A stretch of 37,960 bases of DNA from an uncultured Muribaculaceae bacterium (lineage in GTDB: Bacteria; Bacteroidota; Bacteroidia; Bacteroidales; Muribaculaceae), in contig CAJTWH010000028.1 in assembly GCA_910579995.1 (NCBI GenBank), positions 1-37,960 of the forward strand, given 5' to 3'. The translations under genes and the position numbers were made by a program. This document shows positions 23,512 to 33,372 of the stretch, piece by piece. The notes beneath the pieces are model-generated. The model was not told the origin of the DNA, did not search any database, and was given only the letters and a program-made list of their open reading frames with translations. Position 1 is the first letter of the stretch; every line of letters begins with the position of its first letter.

Positions 23512-24270
23512 ATGCCCAGATTCAACCCGGCTACAGGCGAGTGGGAAGGTCTTGACCCGCCCGGCCTGCCTCGCAACAATTCAAGGCCGCCACGACCGGC
23601 CAACGACTACGGCGCCTCGGCAATCGACATGTCGGGCGGCGGCGGTTTCGCGCGCCGTCCGAGGCGGCAGTCTTGGCTGAGCCGGGCAAACGAGGCGGTG
23701 ACAAACATCGGCAACAGCCTTGCCGACTTCTGCGACAATTGGCGCGACAAGCTGGGCACCTTGCTTACTTGGCTGCTCTACGCAGCCGGCGCCTTAGGCC
23801 TTATCAGTCTGGCTCTCGACGGGCATTGGATAGCGGCAATCGTAGTCGGCCTCCTGCTCGGCGCGGTATATGTGTCGGCAGCTGTTGTTGTCGCCATGAT
23901 AGCCGCATGGCTGATTTTCATCCCTGTGGCCGCCCTCCGCTTCATATTCTATAATATATGGACGCTGCTCATAGCCATCGGCATAGCTGCGGCGGCATGC
24001 TATAACGCATACGCCCCGACGCACACCTACACATATTCCGAGCCGGCACCGGTTGAAGAAATCACCTCCCGGCCATATTACTGCCACGCATGGGTGCTCA
24101 ATGTGCGCGAGCAGCCCGACAGCAACGCGGCTGTGATAGGCACTTTCGAAAAGGGCGACGCAATAGCCGTCACCGACCTTCATGCTACCGAAGACTTCGC
24201 CGCTATAGAATATTTCGGCCGGACGGCATACGTATCAAGCAAATACATCTCACAAAATGAACCTCAATAG
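23512..24270 (+). CDS. Membrane protein with C-terminal extracytoplasmic SH3-like domain
   Basis: A 252-aa protein. Residues 1-60 are polar, Pro/Arg-rich and probably disordered (R-P-P-R-P, G-G-G-G, R-R-P-R-R). Residues 81-166 form about four tight hydrophobic segments. Residues about 189-248 are a bacterial SH3 domain (A-W-V-L-N-V-R-E-Q-P-D-S-N-A-A-V-I-G, F-E-K-G-D-A-I-A-V, T-A-Y-V-S-S-K-Y-I). Such domains usually bind cell wall or peptides. It overlaps the start of the C45 hydrolase gene by 14 bp (24257-24270), so the two are cotranslated. I infer a membrane partner that positions SH3 in the periplasm near wall or envelope substrates. Confidence 0.78.
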   Translation: MPRFNPATGEWEGLDPPGLPRNNSRPPRPANDYGASAIDMSGGGGFARRPRRQSWLSRANEAVTNIGNSLADFCDNWRDKLGTLLTWLLYAAGALGLISLALDGHWIAAIVVGLLLGAVYVSAAVVVAMIAAWLIFIPVAALRFIFYNIWTLLIAIGIAAAACYNAYAPTHTYTYSEPAPVEEITSRPYYCHAWVLNVREQPDSNAAVIGTFEKGDAIAVTDLHATEDFAAIEYFGRTAYVSSKYISQNEPQ

Positions 24271-25342
24271 ATTTCTCCTCACCGCCGCCGCCATTCTCAT
24301 GGCGGCGACCGCAATGCCTTGCACATCGCTCATAGCCTCCGGAAGCGCCACTGCCTCGGGGCGCCCTCTGCTGTGGAAACACCGCGACACCTCGGCCGAC
24401 AATAATTTCATACACCGTATCGAAGAAGATGGCAAAATCGGCTACGTCGGCCTCTTCAACGGCGGCGATTCCATAAACCTCGCCGAGGCTTGGATGGGCA
24501 TGAACGACGCCGGATTCGCCATCATGAACACCGTAGCCTACAATCTGCCGGCCAACGCCCCGTCGTGGATCGACCGCGAGGGTTACGTCATGGCCGAGGC
24601 TCTGCAGACCTGCCGCAGCGTGGATGATTTCGCGCGACTTCTTGACAGCCTGCCCAAACCCATGGGCGTGCGCACCAATTTCGGCGTAATCGACGCTGAC
24701 GGCAACGGGGCATATTTCGAGACCGACGACTACAAATATGTGCGCTATGACCTGCGCGACGCCCAAGGCGGAGTGATGATACGCACCAACTACGCCTACA
24801 GCGGCACACCCGACGAGGGTAAGGGCTATATACGCCATCAGAATGTCGTAGACTTGCTCAAGGCACAGATCGACACAGGCAGCCTCACCCCGGCGTCGCT
24901 GACCGAAGGCGTGAGCCGCTCGTTCTACAACTCTCTCACCGGCTACGACGGCAACGAGAGCAGCGACACTTGGACCATCGACCAAGACTTCGTGCCCCGC
25001 CACTCATCCACAGCCTCAATCGCTGTGGAAGGCATACTCTCCGGCGATACTCCCGACAGTCAGGTGATGTGGGCCAACATCGCCTACCCACCCTGCGGCT
25101 ACGTCGTGGCCGTGACCAACGACTCAGTGCCGGCGGCAGCAGATATGGCCGTCAAAGATGGAAAAACAATCGCACCGCTGGCGGCAGAAGCAGCCGAACT
25201 GAAGGCTCTCGTATTCCCTATCGAGCGCGGCAACGGGGCAAAATATATAAATCTTGACATTCTTCGCCCCATAAGTGAAGAAAATTATCAAAAATCGCTC
25301 GAATCCTATTCAAATTTTCGCAGCGGCAAATCCGGACGATAA
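24257..25342 (+). CDS. Secreted C45-type (Ntn) amidohydrolase
   Basis: A 361-aa protein with a signal peptide and Cys22 (A-M-P-C-T-S-L-I-A-S-G) in the position of the N-terminal nucleophile of choloylglycine-hydrolase/C45 acyltransferase-type Ntn enzymes. Further family marks: R-P-L-L-W-K-H-R-D-T-S, G-L-N-D-like A-W-M-G-M-N-D-A-G-F-A-I-M-N, R-T-N-F-G-V-I-D-A-D-G-N-G-A-Y-F-E and M-I-R-T-N-Y. The family cleaves linear amide bonds after autoprocessing to expose Cys; the substrate is not predictable. A C-terminal charged tail (S-N-F-R-S-G-K-S-G-R) is odd. Bile-salt or N-acyl-amide hydrolysis is only a possibility. Confidence 0.82.
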   Translation: MNLNRFLLTAAAILMAATAMPCTSLIASGSATASGRPLLWKHRDTSADNNFIHRIEEDGKIGYVGLFNGGDSINLAEAWMGMNDAGFAIMNTVAYNLPANAPSWIDREGYVMAEALQTCRSVDDFARLLDSLPKPMGVRTNFGVIDADGNGAYFETDDYKYVRYDLRDAQGGVMIRTNYAYSGTPDEGKGYIRHQNVVDLLKAQIDTGSLTPASLTEGVSRSFYNSLTGYDGNESSDTWTIDQDFVPRHSSTASIAVEGILSGDTPDSQVMWANIAYPPCGYVVAVTNDSVPAAADMAVKDGKTIAPLAAEAAELKALVFPIERGNGAKYINLDILRPISEENYQKSLESYSNFRSGKSGR

Positions 25343-25608
25343 GAGTAAAATAAGCCAATTTTAAAGATTTTTTGGCAAATTGACAAATAGCAAACTTCAG
25401 AAATCGCTATAAAAGTATGTTTTAAAACATAACGCTACAACATCTTTTATATTTAACTTATTTTAACTTTATATACATAATTTCATATAAATATCAACAA
25501 CATTAATAATCATCATTTAAAAATAAAGCAAAATGTAAAAATGCAAGCAAAAGTTAGAAATAGCTTTCACCGCGACTCAGAAGCCGCACATTCCGGCTTT
25601 TGAAAAAT
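25343..25608. other. AT-rich intergenic stretch, no gene seen
   Basis: A strongly AT-rich gap after the C45 gene. It contains the palindrome ATGTTTTAAAACAT (25417-25430) and a weak terminator-like hairpin AAGCCG-7 nt-CGGCTT (25581-25599). I find no ORF worth calling. The candidate RNA promoter starts at 25609. Confidence 0.6.
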
Positions 25609-25639
25609 TTTGCAGATGAAAAAACTATTAGTAACTTTG
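25609..25639 (+). promoter_or_regulatory. Promoter of a candidate small RNA
   Basis: TTTG (25609-25612), a 19-nt spacer, TAACTTTG (25632-25639). Its predicted start near 25646 is followed by no convincing ORF and by a hairpin terminator at 25740-25776. Confidence 0.7.
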
Positions 25640-25645
25640 CAGTGG

Positions 25646-25776
25646 AAATGATACGACAAGCATTGCAGTATGCTTTTTCATATTAAACAAATCTGGAATA
25701 GACATATAAATCTAACATTAAGTACTATGTGTAAGACTGCAAGGGCCGTCCGCGAGGATAGCCCTTGTTTCGTTTT
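25646..25776 (+). ncRNA. Candidate small RNA of about 130 nt
   Basis: A good promoter and a good terminator bracket about 130 nt with no convincing coding frame. The end is a hairpin: CAAGGGC (25740-25746), inner stem TCC-GCGA-GGA with a GNRA tetraloop, and GCCCTTG (25761-25767), then a T-rich tail (TTTCGTTTT). Near the 5' end AAGCAT-TGCAGT-ATGCTT (25658-25675) forms a second hairpin. Alternatively TTGCAGT (25663-25669) can pair with ACTGCAA (25736-25742), enclosing the whole middle. The downstream ruvX gene has its own promoter, so this is not its leader. A 6S-like RNA is one possibility; no family is assigned. Confidence 0.5.
25740..25776 (+). terminator. Terminator of the candidate small RNA
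   Basis: CAAGGGC/GCCCTTG stem with an inner TCC-GCGA-GGA hairpin and the tail TTTCGTTTT. It ends 8 bp before the ruvX -33 box. Confidence 0.7.
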
Positions 25777-25783
25777 GCACTGC

Positions 25784-25815
25784 TTTGTTTTTCTCCCTCT
25801 TTTTTCGTAATTTTG
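25784..25815 (+). promoter_or_regulatory. Promoter of ruvX-def(-ettA)
   Basis: TTTG (25784-25787), a 20-nt spacer, TAATTTTG (25808-25815). Transcription would start within a few nt of the ATG at 25824, so the message is nearly leaderless. Confidence 0.75.
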
Positions 25816-25823
25816 CAGAAGAT

Positions 25824-26264
25824 ATGGGACGAATACTATCAATCGATTTCGGACGCCGTCGCTGCGGCATAGCTGTCACCGACCCCCTGCGCATTGTCGC
25901 GTCGGGGCTCACCACGGTAGCCACGGCACAGCTCACCGAGTTTATAAGCAAATATGTAGCCGCCGAGGGCGTTGACCTCATCGTTGTGGGCGAGCCCCGC
26001 GACATGCACGGCAACCCGTCGGAGTCGACGCGCTATCTGCGTCCGGCTATAGCGCGCCTGCAGAAAGCTCTGCCAGGAGTCGAGATGATATCGTTCGACG
26101 AGCGATTCACATCCGTGCTCGCACACCGCGCCATGCTCGACGGCGGTCTGGGCAAGATGGCACGCCGCGACAAAGCTCTCGTCGACGAGATTTCGGCAAC
26201 CATAATACTCAACGACTTTCTCCAGAGCCGTCAATATCAGGAACGAAACAACAACAATATATGA
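25824..26264 (+). CDS. ruvX: Holliday junction resolvase-like RuvX (YqgF)
   Basis: A 146-aa protein from the ATG at 25824 (M-G-R-I-L-S-I-D-F-G); an upstream ATG at 25785 overlaps the -33 element and is rejected. RNase H-like fold: I-D-F-G-R-R-R-C-G-I-A-V-T-D (Asp8), V-V-G-E-P-R-D-M-H-G-N, F-D-E-R-F-T-S-V-L-A and K-A-L-V-D-E-I-S-A-T-I-I-L. YqgF-family proteins act as nucleases in pre-16S rRNA end processing and were proposed as junction resolvases. It overlaps def by ATGA, so the two are coupled. Confidence 0.95.
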   Translation: MGRILSIDFGRRRCGIAVTDPLRIVASGLTTVATAQLTEFISKYVAAEGVDLIVVGEPRDMHGNPSESTRYLRPAIARLQKALPGVEMISFDERFTSVLAHRAMLDGGLGKMARRDKALVDEISATIILNDFLQSRQYQERNNNNI

Positions 26265-26836
26265 AACTACCAGTATATCTCTACGGCCATCCGGTGCTCA
26301 GAGCCGAAAACGAGGCCGTAGCCAAAGATACCGAAGGCATCAAAGACTTGGTGGCCAAGATGTTTGATGCGATGTATGAATCCGAAGGCGTAGGCCTCGC
26401 TGCTCCGCAGATCGGCAAGAACATCCGTCTTGTCGTAATCGACGCCGACCCCGTGAGCGACACCTTCCCCGAGTGCGCAGGCCGCAAGTTCGCCCTCATC
26501 AACCCCGAAATCGAGATTCTCGACGGCGACGAGGTGTCGCGCCCCGAAGGCTGCCTCAGCCTGCCCGGAATCAGCGAGAATGTGTCGCGCGTTGAGCATA
26601 TCCGACTCACTTGGCTTGACGAGGACTTCAACGAGCACAGCGAGGAAATCAGCGGTTTCCTCGCCCGCATAGTGCAGCACGAGTGCGACCACCTCGAAGG
26701 CATGCTCTTCATCGACCACCTCTCCGGTATCCGCAAGCAGCTCATCAAAGGCAAGCTCAACCGTATCCTCACCGGCACAGTGCCGGTAGACTACCCCGTG
26801 CGCTTCGGCCCCGGTGCAAAAAAATCACGACGCTAA
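26261..26836 (+). CDS. def: Peptide deformylase
   Basis: A 191-aa metal-dependent enzyme that removes the formyl group from nascent proteins. All three hallmark motifs are present: G-V-G-L-A-A-P-Q-I-G (43-52), E-G-C-L-S-L-P-G (Cys98, metal ligand) and Q-H-E-C-D-H-L-E-G (His140, Glu141, His144). The C-terminal tail is Lys/Arg-rich. Coupled with ruvX and 15 nt ahead of ettA. Confidence 0.97.
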   Translation: MKLPVYLYGHPVLRAENEAVAKDTEGIKDLVAKMFDAMYESEGVGLAAPQIGKNIRLVVIDADPVSDTFPECAGRKFALINPEIEILDGDEVSRPEGCLSLPGISENVSRVEHIRLTWLDEDFNEHSEEISGFLARIVQHECDHLEGMLFIDHLSGIRKQLIKGKLNRILTGTVPVDYPVRFGPGAKKSRR

Positions 26837-26851
26837 TACCATCTATTTAAA

Positions 26852-28537
<1,686 letters not shown>

Positions 28538-28546
28538 ACCGTCCAT

Positions 28547-28578
28547 GGCGGTGTCTGAGCTCAGACACCGCCTTTTTT
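28547..28578 (+). terminator. Strong intrinsic terminator after ettA
   Basis: GGCGGTGTCTGA-GC-TCAGACACCGCC followed by TTTTTT, 9 nt after the ettA stop. Confidence 0.93.
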
Positions 28579-28630
28579 ATTTTACCAATGTATACCTGAA
28601 CTCCTTAAACCTATTAAACTCAAAATAAAC

Positions 28631-28650
28631 AAGTTTCGCAAGCGAAACTT
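28631..28650. repeat. 20-bp palindrome AAGTTTCGC-AA-GCGAAACTT
   Basis: Second copy of the dispersed palindrome (others at 11454 and 35146). It lies 37 bp upstream of the asd -7 box, so it could affect asd transcription. Confidence 0.8.
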
Positions 28651-28686
28651 CAGTTAATTAAATTTTCATATTCGGCGGAAATTTGC

Positions 28687-28694
28687 TAATTTTG
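28687..28694 (+). promoter_or_regulatory. Candidate -7 box of asd
   Basis: TAATTTTG at 28687-28694, 21 nt upstream of the start codon. The expected -33 site reads TTTT/TTTC rather than TTTG, so the promoter is weaker than most here. Confidence 0.5.
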
Positions 28695-28715
28695 CAGCTA
28701 AAATTAATCTGAAAA

Positions 28716-29726
28716 ATGAAAATAGCGATTGTGGGCGCCTCGGGCGCTGTAGGTCAGGAATTTATCGATGTTTTGAATGCTTCGTCGATGCCTGTCGACG
28801 AGCTCAGACTCTTCGGGTCGGAGCGCAGTGCCGGCCGCAAGTATATGTTTCGCGGTGAAGAGACTCAGGCTGTTCGCGTTCTCGGAGCCAACCCTCTCGA
28901 CTTCAAAGATATAGATTTCGCATTTGTATCAGCCGGCGGTGATGTATCGAAGCAGTATGCCGACGAAATAACACGCTTCGGCGCGCTTATGATCGACAAC
29001 AGCAGCGCTTTCCGCATGGACGCTGACGTGCCCTTGGTGGTGCCTGAGGTCAACGGTGCCGACGCTTTCAACGCTCCCCGCAACATAATCGCCAACCCCA
29101 ACTGCACCACCATACAGATGGTGGTGGCCCTCAAGCCCATCAACGACCTCTCGCCTATCACTCGCGTGCATGTGGCCACTTATCAAGCCGCCAGCGGCGC
29201 CGGAGCCTCGGGCATGGAAGAGCTGCGGCAGCAGATACGCCAGATTGTTGAGGGCAGCGAGGTGACAAACAAGAAATTCGTGAGCCAGCTGGCTATGAAC
29301 CTCATACCCCACATCGACACCTTCACCGACAACGGATACACCCGCGAGGAGATGAAGATGCACAACGAGACAAAGAAAATCATGCACGCCCCCGGCCTCG
29401 AGGTGAGCGCCACATGCGTGCGCGTGCCGGTAGAGCGCGCCCACAGCGAGGCTATATGGGTTGAGACCGAAAAGCCTGTCAGCGTGGCCGACGCCCGCGC
29501 AGCTTTCGCTGCCGCAGAAGGCGTGGTGCTTGTAGATAATCTCGAGCCCCTCGGCTATCCCATGCCGCTCTTCGTGGCCGGCAGCGATCCCGTGTATGTA
29601 GGCCGTGTGCGCGCCGACCTCGCAAATCCCAACGGACTGTCATTCTGGGCCGTGGCCGACCAGATCCGCAAAGGCGCCGCCCTCAATGCTGTGCAGATAG
29701 CCCAATACATCATAGAGCATAGATGA
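28716..29726 (+). CDS. asd: Aspartate-semialdehyde dehydrogenase
   Basis: A 336-aa NADP-dependent enzyme that converts aspartyl phosphate to aspartate semialdehyde, feeding lysine/diaminopimelate, threonine and methionine synthesis. N-terminal nucleotide fold I-V-G-A-S-G-A-V-G-Q-E; N-N-S-S-A-F-R-type phosphate-binding segment (D-N-S-S-A-F-R, 94-100); active-site I-A-N-P-N-C-T-T (Cys130); Q-A-A-S-G-A-G-A-S-G; and R-V-P-V-E-R-A-H-S-E with the catalytic His. Length is normal. It overlaps the next gene by ATGA (29723-29726). Confidence 0.97.
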   Translation: MKIAIVGASGAVGQEFIDVLNASSMPVDELRLFGSERSAGRKYMFRGEETQAVRVLGANPLDFKDIDFAFVSAGGDVSKQYADEITRFGALMIDNSSAFRMDADVPLVVPEVNGADAFNAPRNIIANPNCTTIQMVVALKPINDLSPITRVHVATYQAASGAGASGMEELRQQIRQIVEGSEVTNKKFVSQLAMNLIPHIDTFTDNGYTREEMKMHNETKKIMHAPGLEVSATCVRVPVERAHSEAIWVETEKPVSVADARAAFAAAEGVVLVDNLEPLGYPMPLFVAGSDPVYVGRVRADLANPNGLSFWAVADQIRKGAALNAVQIAQYIIEHR

Positions 29727-31846
29727 TACCCCTCGCGCAAGCCTTGGTGACAGCGCCGGTGCAGATATTCTTTATCGTGCTGGCAATCATCCTCTTTGCG
29801 CCTTTATTGCTCAATAAGCTCAAGATTCCCCACATCATCGGCATGATTGTGGCGGGCGTGGTAGTGGGTCCTTACGGATTCAATATCCTCGACAACGACT
29901 CATCTTTCGCCATCTTCGGGCAGGTAGGACTGCTATACCTCATGTTCCTCGCCGGTCTGGAGATTGACATGTACCATCTGCGCCTTAACCTCAACCGAGG
30001 CCTCACATTCGGACTTCTGACGCTGACAATACCGCTTGCCATGGGCGTGCTGTCGAGCGTCTACCTGCTCGACCTCGACTGGACCACCTCCTTCCTCCTC
30101 GGCGCCATGTATGCCTCGCATACTCTGCTGGCCTATCCCGTGGCCGCGCGCTTCGGCATTACCAAGGCTCCGGCGGTGCTCATCGCAATTGTCGGTACCA
30201 TCATAGCCGTGATTGGTGCCCTGCTTGTCCTCGCCGCAACGGTGAGCGTGCGGCAGGAAGGATTTTTCAACTTCGTTGCCATTGCGCTGCTGATGTTGCG
30301 CTTGGCGATATGGGTGGCGGCGCTGCTATATCTTTTCCCGCGTGTCACACGATATTTCTTCAAGAAATACAACGACAAAGTCACCCAATACGTCTTTGTG
30401 CTCGCGCTTGTCTTCCTCGCCGCATGCACAGCGCAGATGATAGGCCTCGAGCCGGTGCTCGGCGCTTTCTTCGCCGGCCTGTTGCTCAACCGCTTCATTC
30501 CCATAGCCTCGCCCCTGATGAGCTCGATAGAGTTTGTGGGCAACGCCCTCTTCATCCCCTACTTCCTTATCAGCGTGGGCATGATTATCAACATCAAGGT
30601 ATTCGGCGACACCGCCACTCTCGGGGTGGCGGCGATAATGCTTGCGGTGGCGCTCGTGAGTAAATGGCTGCCGGCGTGGCTCACACAGCGCGCCAACGGC
30701 TTCGGCAGCGAGAGCCGCAATGTGATGTTCGGCCTCACGGCGGCACACACGGCTGTGGCTCTTGCCGTTGTAACGGTAGGATATCGCCTTGAGATGTTCG
30801 ACGAGCGCATACTCAACAGCACCATCGCCGTGATTCTCGTCACCTGCGCCCTTGCACCTCTCATCACCTCGGGAGCCGCAGCCAAGCTTAAAGTGCGCAT
30901 GATTGAGGAAGACCCCGACCATGCCACCGGCAAGAACCAACGCAACAACAACACCCTCATAGGCGTGGCAAACCCGGTGACGACTCCGGCCTTGGTGGAG
31001 ATGGCAGTGCTCATGCGCAACACACGAGGCACGCACCACTTCTACGCCCTCCATGTGCGCAACGACAACGGCACGCCCGCAAAAATGCTCTCGCGCAACT
31101 CTCTCGAAGCCGCCCGACGCACCGCAGCCGCCGCCGACACACACATCGACACCCTCGACCGCTACGACATCAACACAGTCACCGGCGTGCTCAATGCCAT
31201 AGAGGAGCGCGACATCACCGAAATCATGCTCGGCATGCACCGACGCACCACCGTCATAGACTCTTTCTTCGGCAACAAGGTAGAGCAACTGCTCCGCTCC
31301 ACCAACCGCATGATATTGATATCGCGCTGCTTCATCCCCGCCGGCACTATCACCCGCGTAATCGTGTGGGTACCGGCCGACGCTCACTACGAGACAGGCT
31401 TCAACCGCTGGGTGCGAGCCCTCTCGCGCCTCACCCGTCAGGTTGGCTGCCGCATTATATTCTGCTGCCCCGCCGAGGTGCAGCCGCTTATCAGAGGCGT
31501 GATTTACTCCGAAAACTACGGCATACGCTGCGAATTCGAGACCACCGAAGGCCTCGATGACCTCATACTGCTCTCTAACCGTATTCTCGACGACGACCTC
31601 TTCGTAGTCATAGGCGCACGCGTGCAGTCGGTGTCTTACCGCGCCGAGATGGCCGAGCTGCCCGGATTCCTGCAGCGCTATTTCTCGCGCAACAACCTGA
31701 TGATGATCTACCCCGAGCAATTCGGCGAGGCACCCGTACTCACATCATTCACCGACCCCTTGGCCTCCGACCTTGCCTCAGCACCCTCGCCGGTAATGCT
31801 GAAACTGCGCAAGATGGCCGCGCACATCAAACGACTTTTCAAATGA
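29723..31846 (+). CDS. Cation:proton antiporter (CPA2/KefB-like) with cytoplasmic tail
   Basis: A 707-aa protein. Residues 1-400 hold about 12 membrane segments with the CPA2 features P-H-I-I-G-M-I-V-A-G-V-V-V-G-P-Y-G, F-L-A-G-L-E-I-D-M and the G-A-x-x-A-S-H-T-L-L-A-Y-P-type core helix, then L-E-P-V-L-G-A-F-F-A-G-L-L-L-N-R. The last about 290 residues are soluble and resemble tandem universal-stress-protein-like domains (H-H-F-Y-A-L-H-V, T-E-I-M-L-G-M-H-R-R). The exchanged ion (Na+ or K+ for H+) cannot be told. It is coupled to both neighbours by ATGA overlaps, an odd partnership with asd and a methyltransferase. Confidence 0.9.
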   Translation: MIPLAQALVTAPVQIFFIVLAIILFAPLLLNKLKIPHIIGMIVAGVVVGPYGFNILDNDSSFAIFGQVGLLYLMFLAGLEIDMYHLRLNLNRGLTFGLLTLTIPLAMGVLSSVYLLDLDWTTSFLLGAMYASHTLLAYPVAARFGITKAPAVLIAIVGTIIAVIGALLVLAATVSVRQEGFFNFVAIALLMLRLAIWVAALLYLFPRVTRYFFKKYNDKVTQYVFVLALVFLAACTAQMIGLEPVLGAFFAGLLLNRFIPIASPLMSSIEFVGNALFIPYFLISVGMIINIKVFGDTATLGVAAIMLAVALVSKWLPAWLTQRANGFGSESRNVMFGLTAAHTAVALAVVTVGYRLEMFDERILNSTIAVILVTCALAPLITSGAAAKLKVRMIEEDPDHATGKNQRNNNTLIGVANPVTTPALVEMAVLMRNTRGTHHFYALHVRNDNGTPAKMLSRNSLEAARRTAAAADTHIDTLDRYDINTVTGVLNAIEERDITEIMLGMHRRTTVIDSFFGNKVEQLLRSTNRMILISRCFIPAGTITRVIVWVPADAHYETGFNRWVRALSRLTRQVGCRIIFCCPAEVQPLIRGVIYSENYGIRCEFETTEGLDDLILLSNRILDDDLFVVIGARVQSVSYRAEMAELPGFLQRYFSRNNLMMIYPEQFGEAPVLTSFTDPLASDLASAPSPVMLKLRKMAAHIKRLFK

Positions 31847-32631
31847 ACATCATAGAAATCGACTCCCTCTCCGACGAACGCGTGCAGCCCTTCGCCGCCC
31901 TCACCGACCGCCAGCTGCGCTCGCAGGCAGGCATGATAATAGTGGAAAGCCCCAAGGTTATAACATCGGCTCTCAACGCCGGCTGTCGCCCCTTGGCTCT
32001 CTTGTGCGAGGAGCGGCACATCGCCGGCGACGCCGTCGACATCATCGCCCGCTGCCCCGATATGCCCGTATATACCGGTAGCCGCGACCTCCTTGCCTCG
32101 CTCACCGGCTACACCCTCACCCGCGGCGTGCTCTGCGCCATGCAGCGCCCCGAGCCGCCGGCATTGGCCGAGATATGCTCAGGTGCCCGCAGGCTCGCCG
32201 TGATCGACGGCGTGTGCGACACTACCAACATCGGAGCTATATTCCGCTCCGCAGCCGCACTTGGAATCGACGGAATCGTGCTCACACCCACAAGTTGCGA
32301 CCCTCTCAACCGCCGCGCCATCCGCGTGTCGATGGGCACGGTATTTATGGTGCCTTGGTGCTGGCTTCCTGCCGACGGCTATTCCGCCCTGCGCTCTCAT
32401 GGCTTCAAGATTGCCGCCATGGCCCTTACCGACGACAGCGTCGCCATCGACGACCCTCGGATGTGCGCAGAGCCCCGCCTCGCCATCGTGCTCGGCACTG
32501 AGGGCGACGGACTGAGCCACAGCGCCATAGCCGGCGCCGACTACGTAGCCCGCATACCGATGAGCCACGGAGTAGACTCCCTCAACGTCGCCGCCGCCTC
32601 AGCAGTAGCCTTCTACGTGATGACAAGATAA
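31843..32631 (+). CDS. TrmH/SpoU-family RNA 2'-O-methyltransferase
   Basis: A 262-aa protein. N-terminal substrate-binding region (S-D-E-R-V-Q-P-F, S-Q-A-G-M-I-I-V-E-S-P-K-V) and C-terminal SPOUT knot domain with all motifs: T-T-N-I-G-A-I-F-R-S-A-A-A-L-G-I (motif 1), V-L-G-T-E-G-D-G-L-S (motif 2) and I-P-M-S-H-G-V-D-S-L-N-V-A-A-A-S-A-V-A (motif 3). The family uses SAM to methylate ribose in rRNA or tRNA; the exact target is unknown. It starts within the antiporter stop (ATGA). Confidence 0.93.
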   Translation: MNIIEIDSLSDERVQPFAALTDRQLRSQAGMIIVESPKVITSALNAGCRPLALLCEERHIAGDAVDIIARCPDMPVYTGSRDLLASLTGYTLTRGVLCAMQRPEPPALAEICSGARRLAVIDGVCDTTNIGAIFRSAAALGIDGIVLTPTSCDPLNRRAIRVSMGTVFMVPWCWLPADGYSALRSHGFKIAAMALTDDSVAIDDPRMCAEPRLAIVLGTEGDGLSHSAIAGADYVARIPMSHGVDSLNVAAASAVAFYVMTR

Positions 32632-32635
32632 AAGA

Positions 32636-32664
32636 AGCGCCCCGGAGGGCGCTGTAAACAAATC
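32636..32664. repeat. Direct-repeat hairpin, left of the C10 operon
   Basis: AGCGCCC-CGGA-GGGCGCT followed by GTAAACAAATC. A close copy in the same orientation lies at 35047-35077 (AGCGCCCC-GA-GGGGCGCT then TGTCACAAACC). The two flank the C10 peptidase operon. Confidence 0.65.
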
Positions 32665-32702
32665 AGGAAATCGGCATTGTTCTATCTGTTATTGCCGGGA
32701 TC

Positions 32703-32819
32703 TTATGAGCTATGATTGATTCCAAACAGCCCATCATCCACTTCCTCTGCCTTTTCGTCCTTGCAAGCACTCAAAAGCCCGCAAAGCATAATTACGATGG
32801 TTAATTGTTTGAGTTTCAT
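32703..32819 (-). CDS. Tiny lipoprotein (38 aa) of the C10 peptidase operon
   Basis: The minus-strand frame starts M-K-L-K-Q-L-T-I-V-I-M, has a lipobox L-L-S-A-C (Cys20) and an acidic 18-residue mature tail (K-D-E-K-A-E-E-V-D-D-G), stopping at 32703. The ATG overlaps the stop of the upstream lipoprotein gene (ATGA, 32816-32819), the same coupling used for real operon pairs in this window. It was too short for ordinary gene finding. A lipid-anchored acidic peptide downstream of a cysteine protease is reminiscent of inhibitor or anchor partners, but no function is shown. It could also be a truncated remnant of a longer lipoprotein. Confidence 0.6.
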   Translation of the reverse strand: MKLKQLTIVIMLCGLLSACKDEKAEEVDDGLFGINHSS

Positions 32820-33364
32820 TGCTTTATTTCAGTTTTAAAATCATCATAGTAAAACCTCTCAATAGGGTAAGCTGACCTTACAGATATCTTATATTTGGAG
32901 TCCTGAGGATTCAGCTTATCTGTAATTAGTTGCGAGCTTATTTTAACCGGATCGTATATCGTGGAAAAAACAAATGATTCCTCACCGATATTTATGAAAT
33001 AATCCTGATCTTTGGATATTCCCATCGAACCATAGAAATCAATTGTACCAAACATAAGCACGACGCCATATTCAGAATCGTCAGTTATGAAAGCGCCGTA
33101 GAAATCAAACATAAGATCATCGAATACCGGTTTTTCCGGTAGGCCATAGACCGCTTGATAAGTTTCGCCATTCATAGTCATGCTAAGAGCCTCAATGTCA
33201 ATGGCTCCTGCAGTTTCGGAGTCCAGAAGATTATGTCCCTCCCTATCCTCTATTGTAATGGCGAATGTAAAAGGATACGACTTGTCGCCTATAAGCATTT
33301 CTTCCTTGCAAGAAGAAAAGATTAGCCCCAATAGAGCAAGCAAGATGATTGATGTCTGTTTCAT
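32816..33364 (-). CDS. Lipoprotein partner of the C10 peptidase (possible inhibitor)
   Basis: A 182-aa lipoprotein; lipobox F-S-S-C-K-E (Cys19). The mature part is beta-rich and acidic with alternating aromatic strands (Y-P-F-T-F-A-I-T-I-E-D, F-D-D-L-M-F-D-F-Y-G-A-F-I, G-T-I-D-F-Y-G-S-M-G). I do not recognise the family. It starts 8 nt after the C10 peptidase stop and is coupled by ATGA to a tiny lipoprotein. Known Bacteroides C10 protease loci often carry small staphostatin-like inhibitors next to the protease, so an inhibitor role is a reasonable but untested inference. Base composition is lower in GC than most of the window. Confidence 0.65.
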   Translation of the reverse strand: MKQTSIILLALLGLIFSSCKEEMLIGDKSYPFTFAITIEDREGHNLLDSETAGAIDIEALSMTMNGETYQAVYGLPEKPVFDDLMFDFYGAFITDDSEYGVVLMFGTIDFYGSMGISKDQDYFINIGEESFVFSTIYDPVKISSQLITDKLNPQDSKYKISVRSAYPIERFYYDDFKTEIKQ

Positions 33365-33372
33365 AATTTCTC

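Noticed and set aside
25727..25810. 27-codon ORF overlapping the candidate RNA terminator
   Set aside because: It starts inside the putative RNA, runs across the terminator and into the ruvX promoter, and has no signal or conserved feature.
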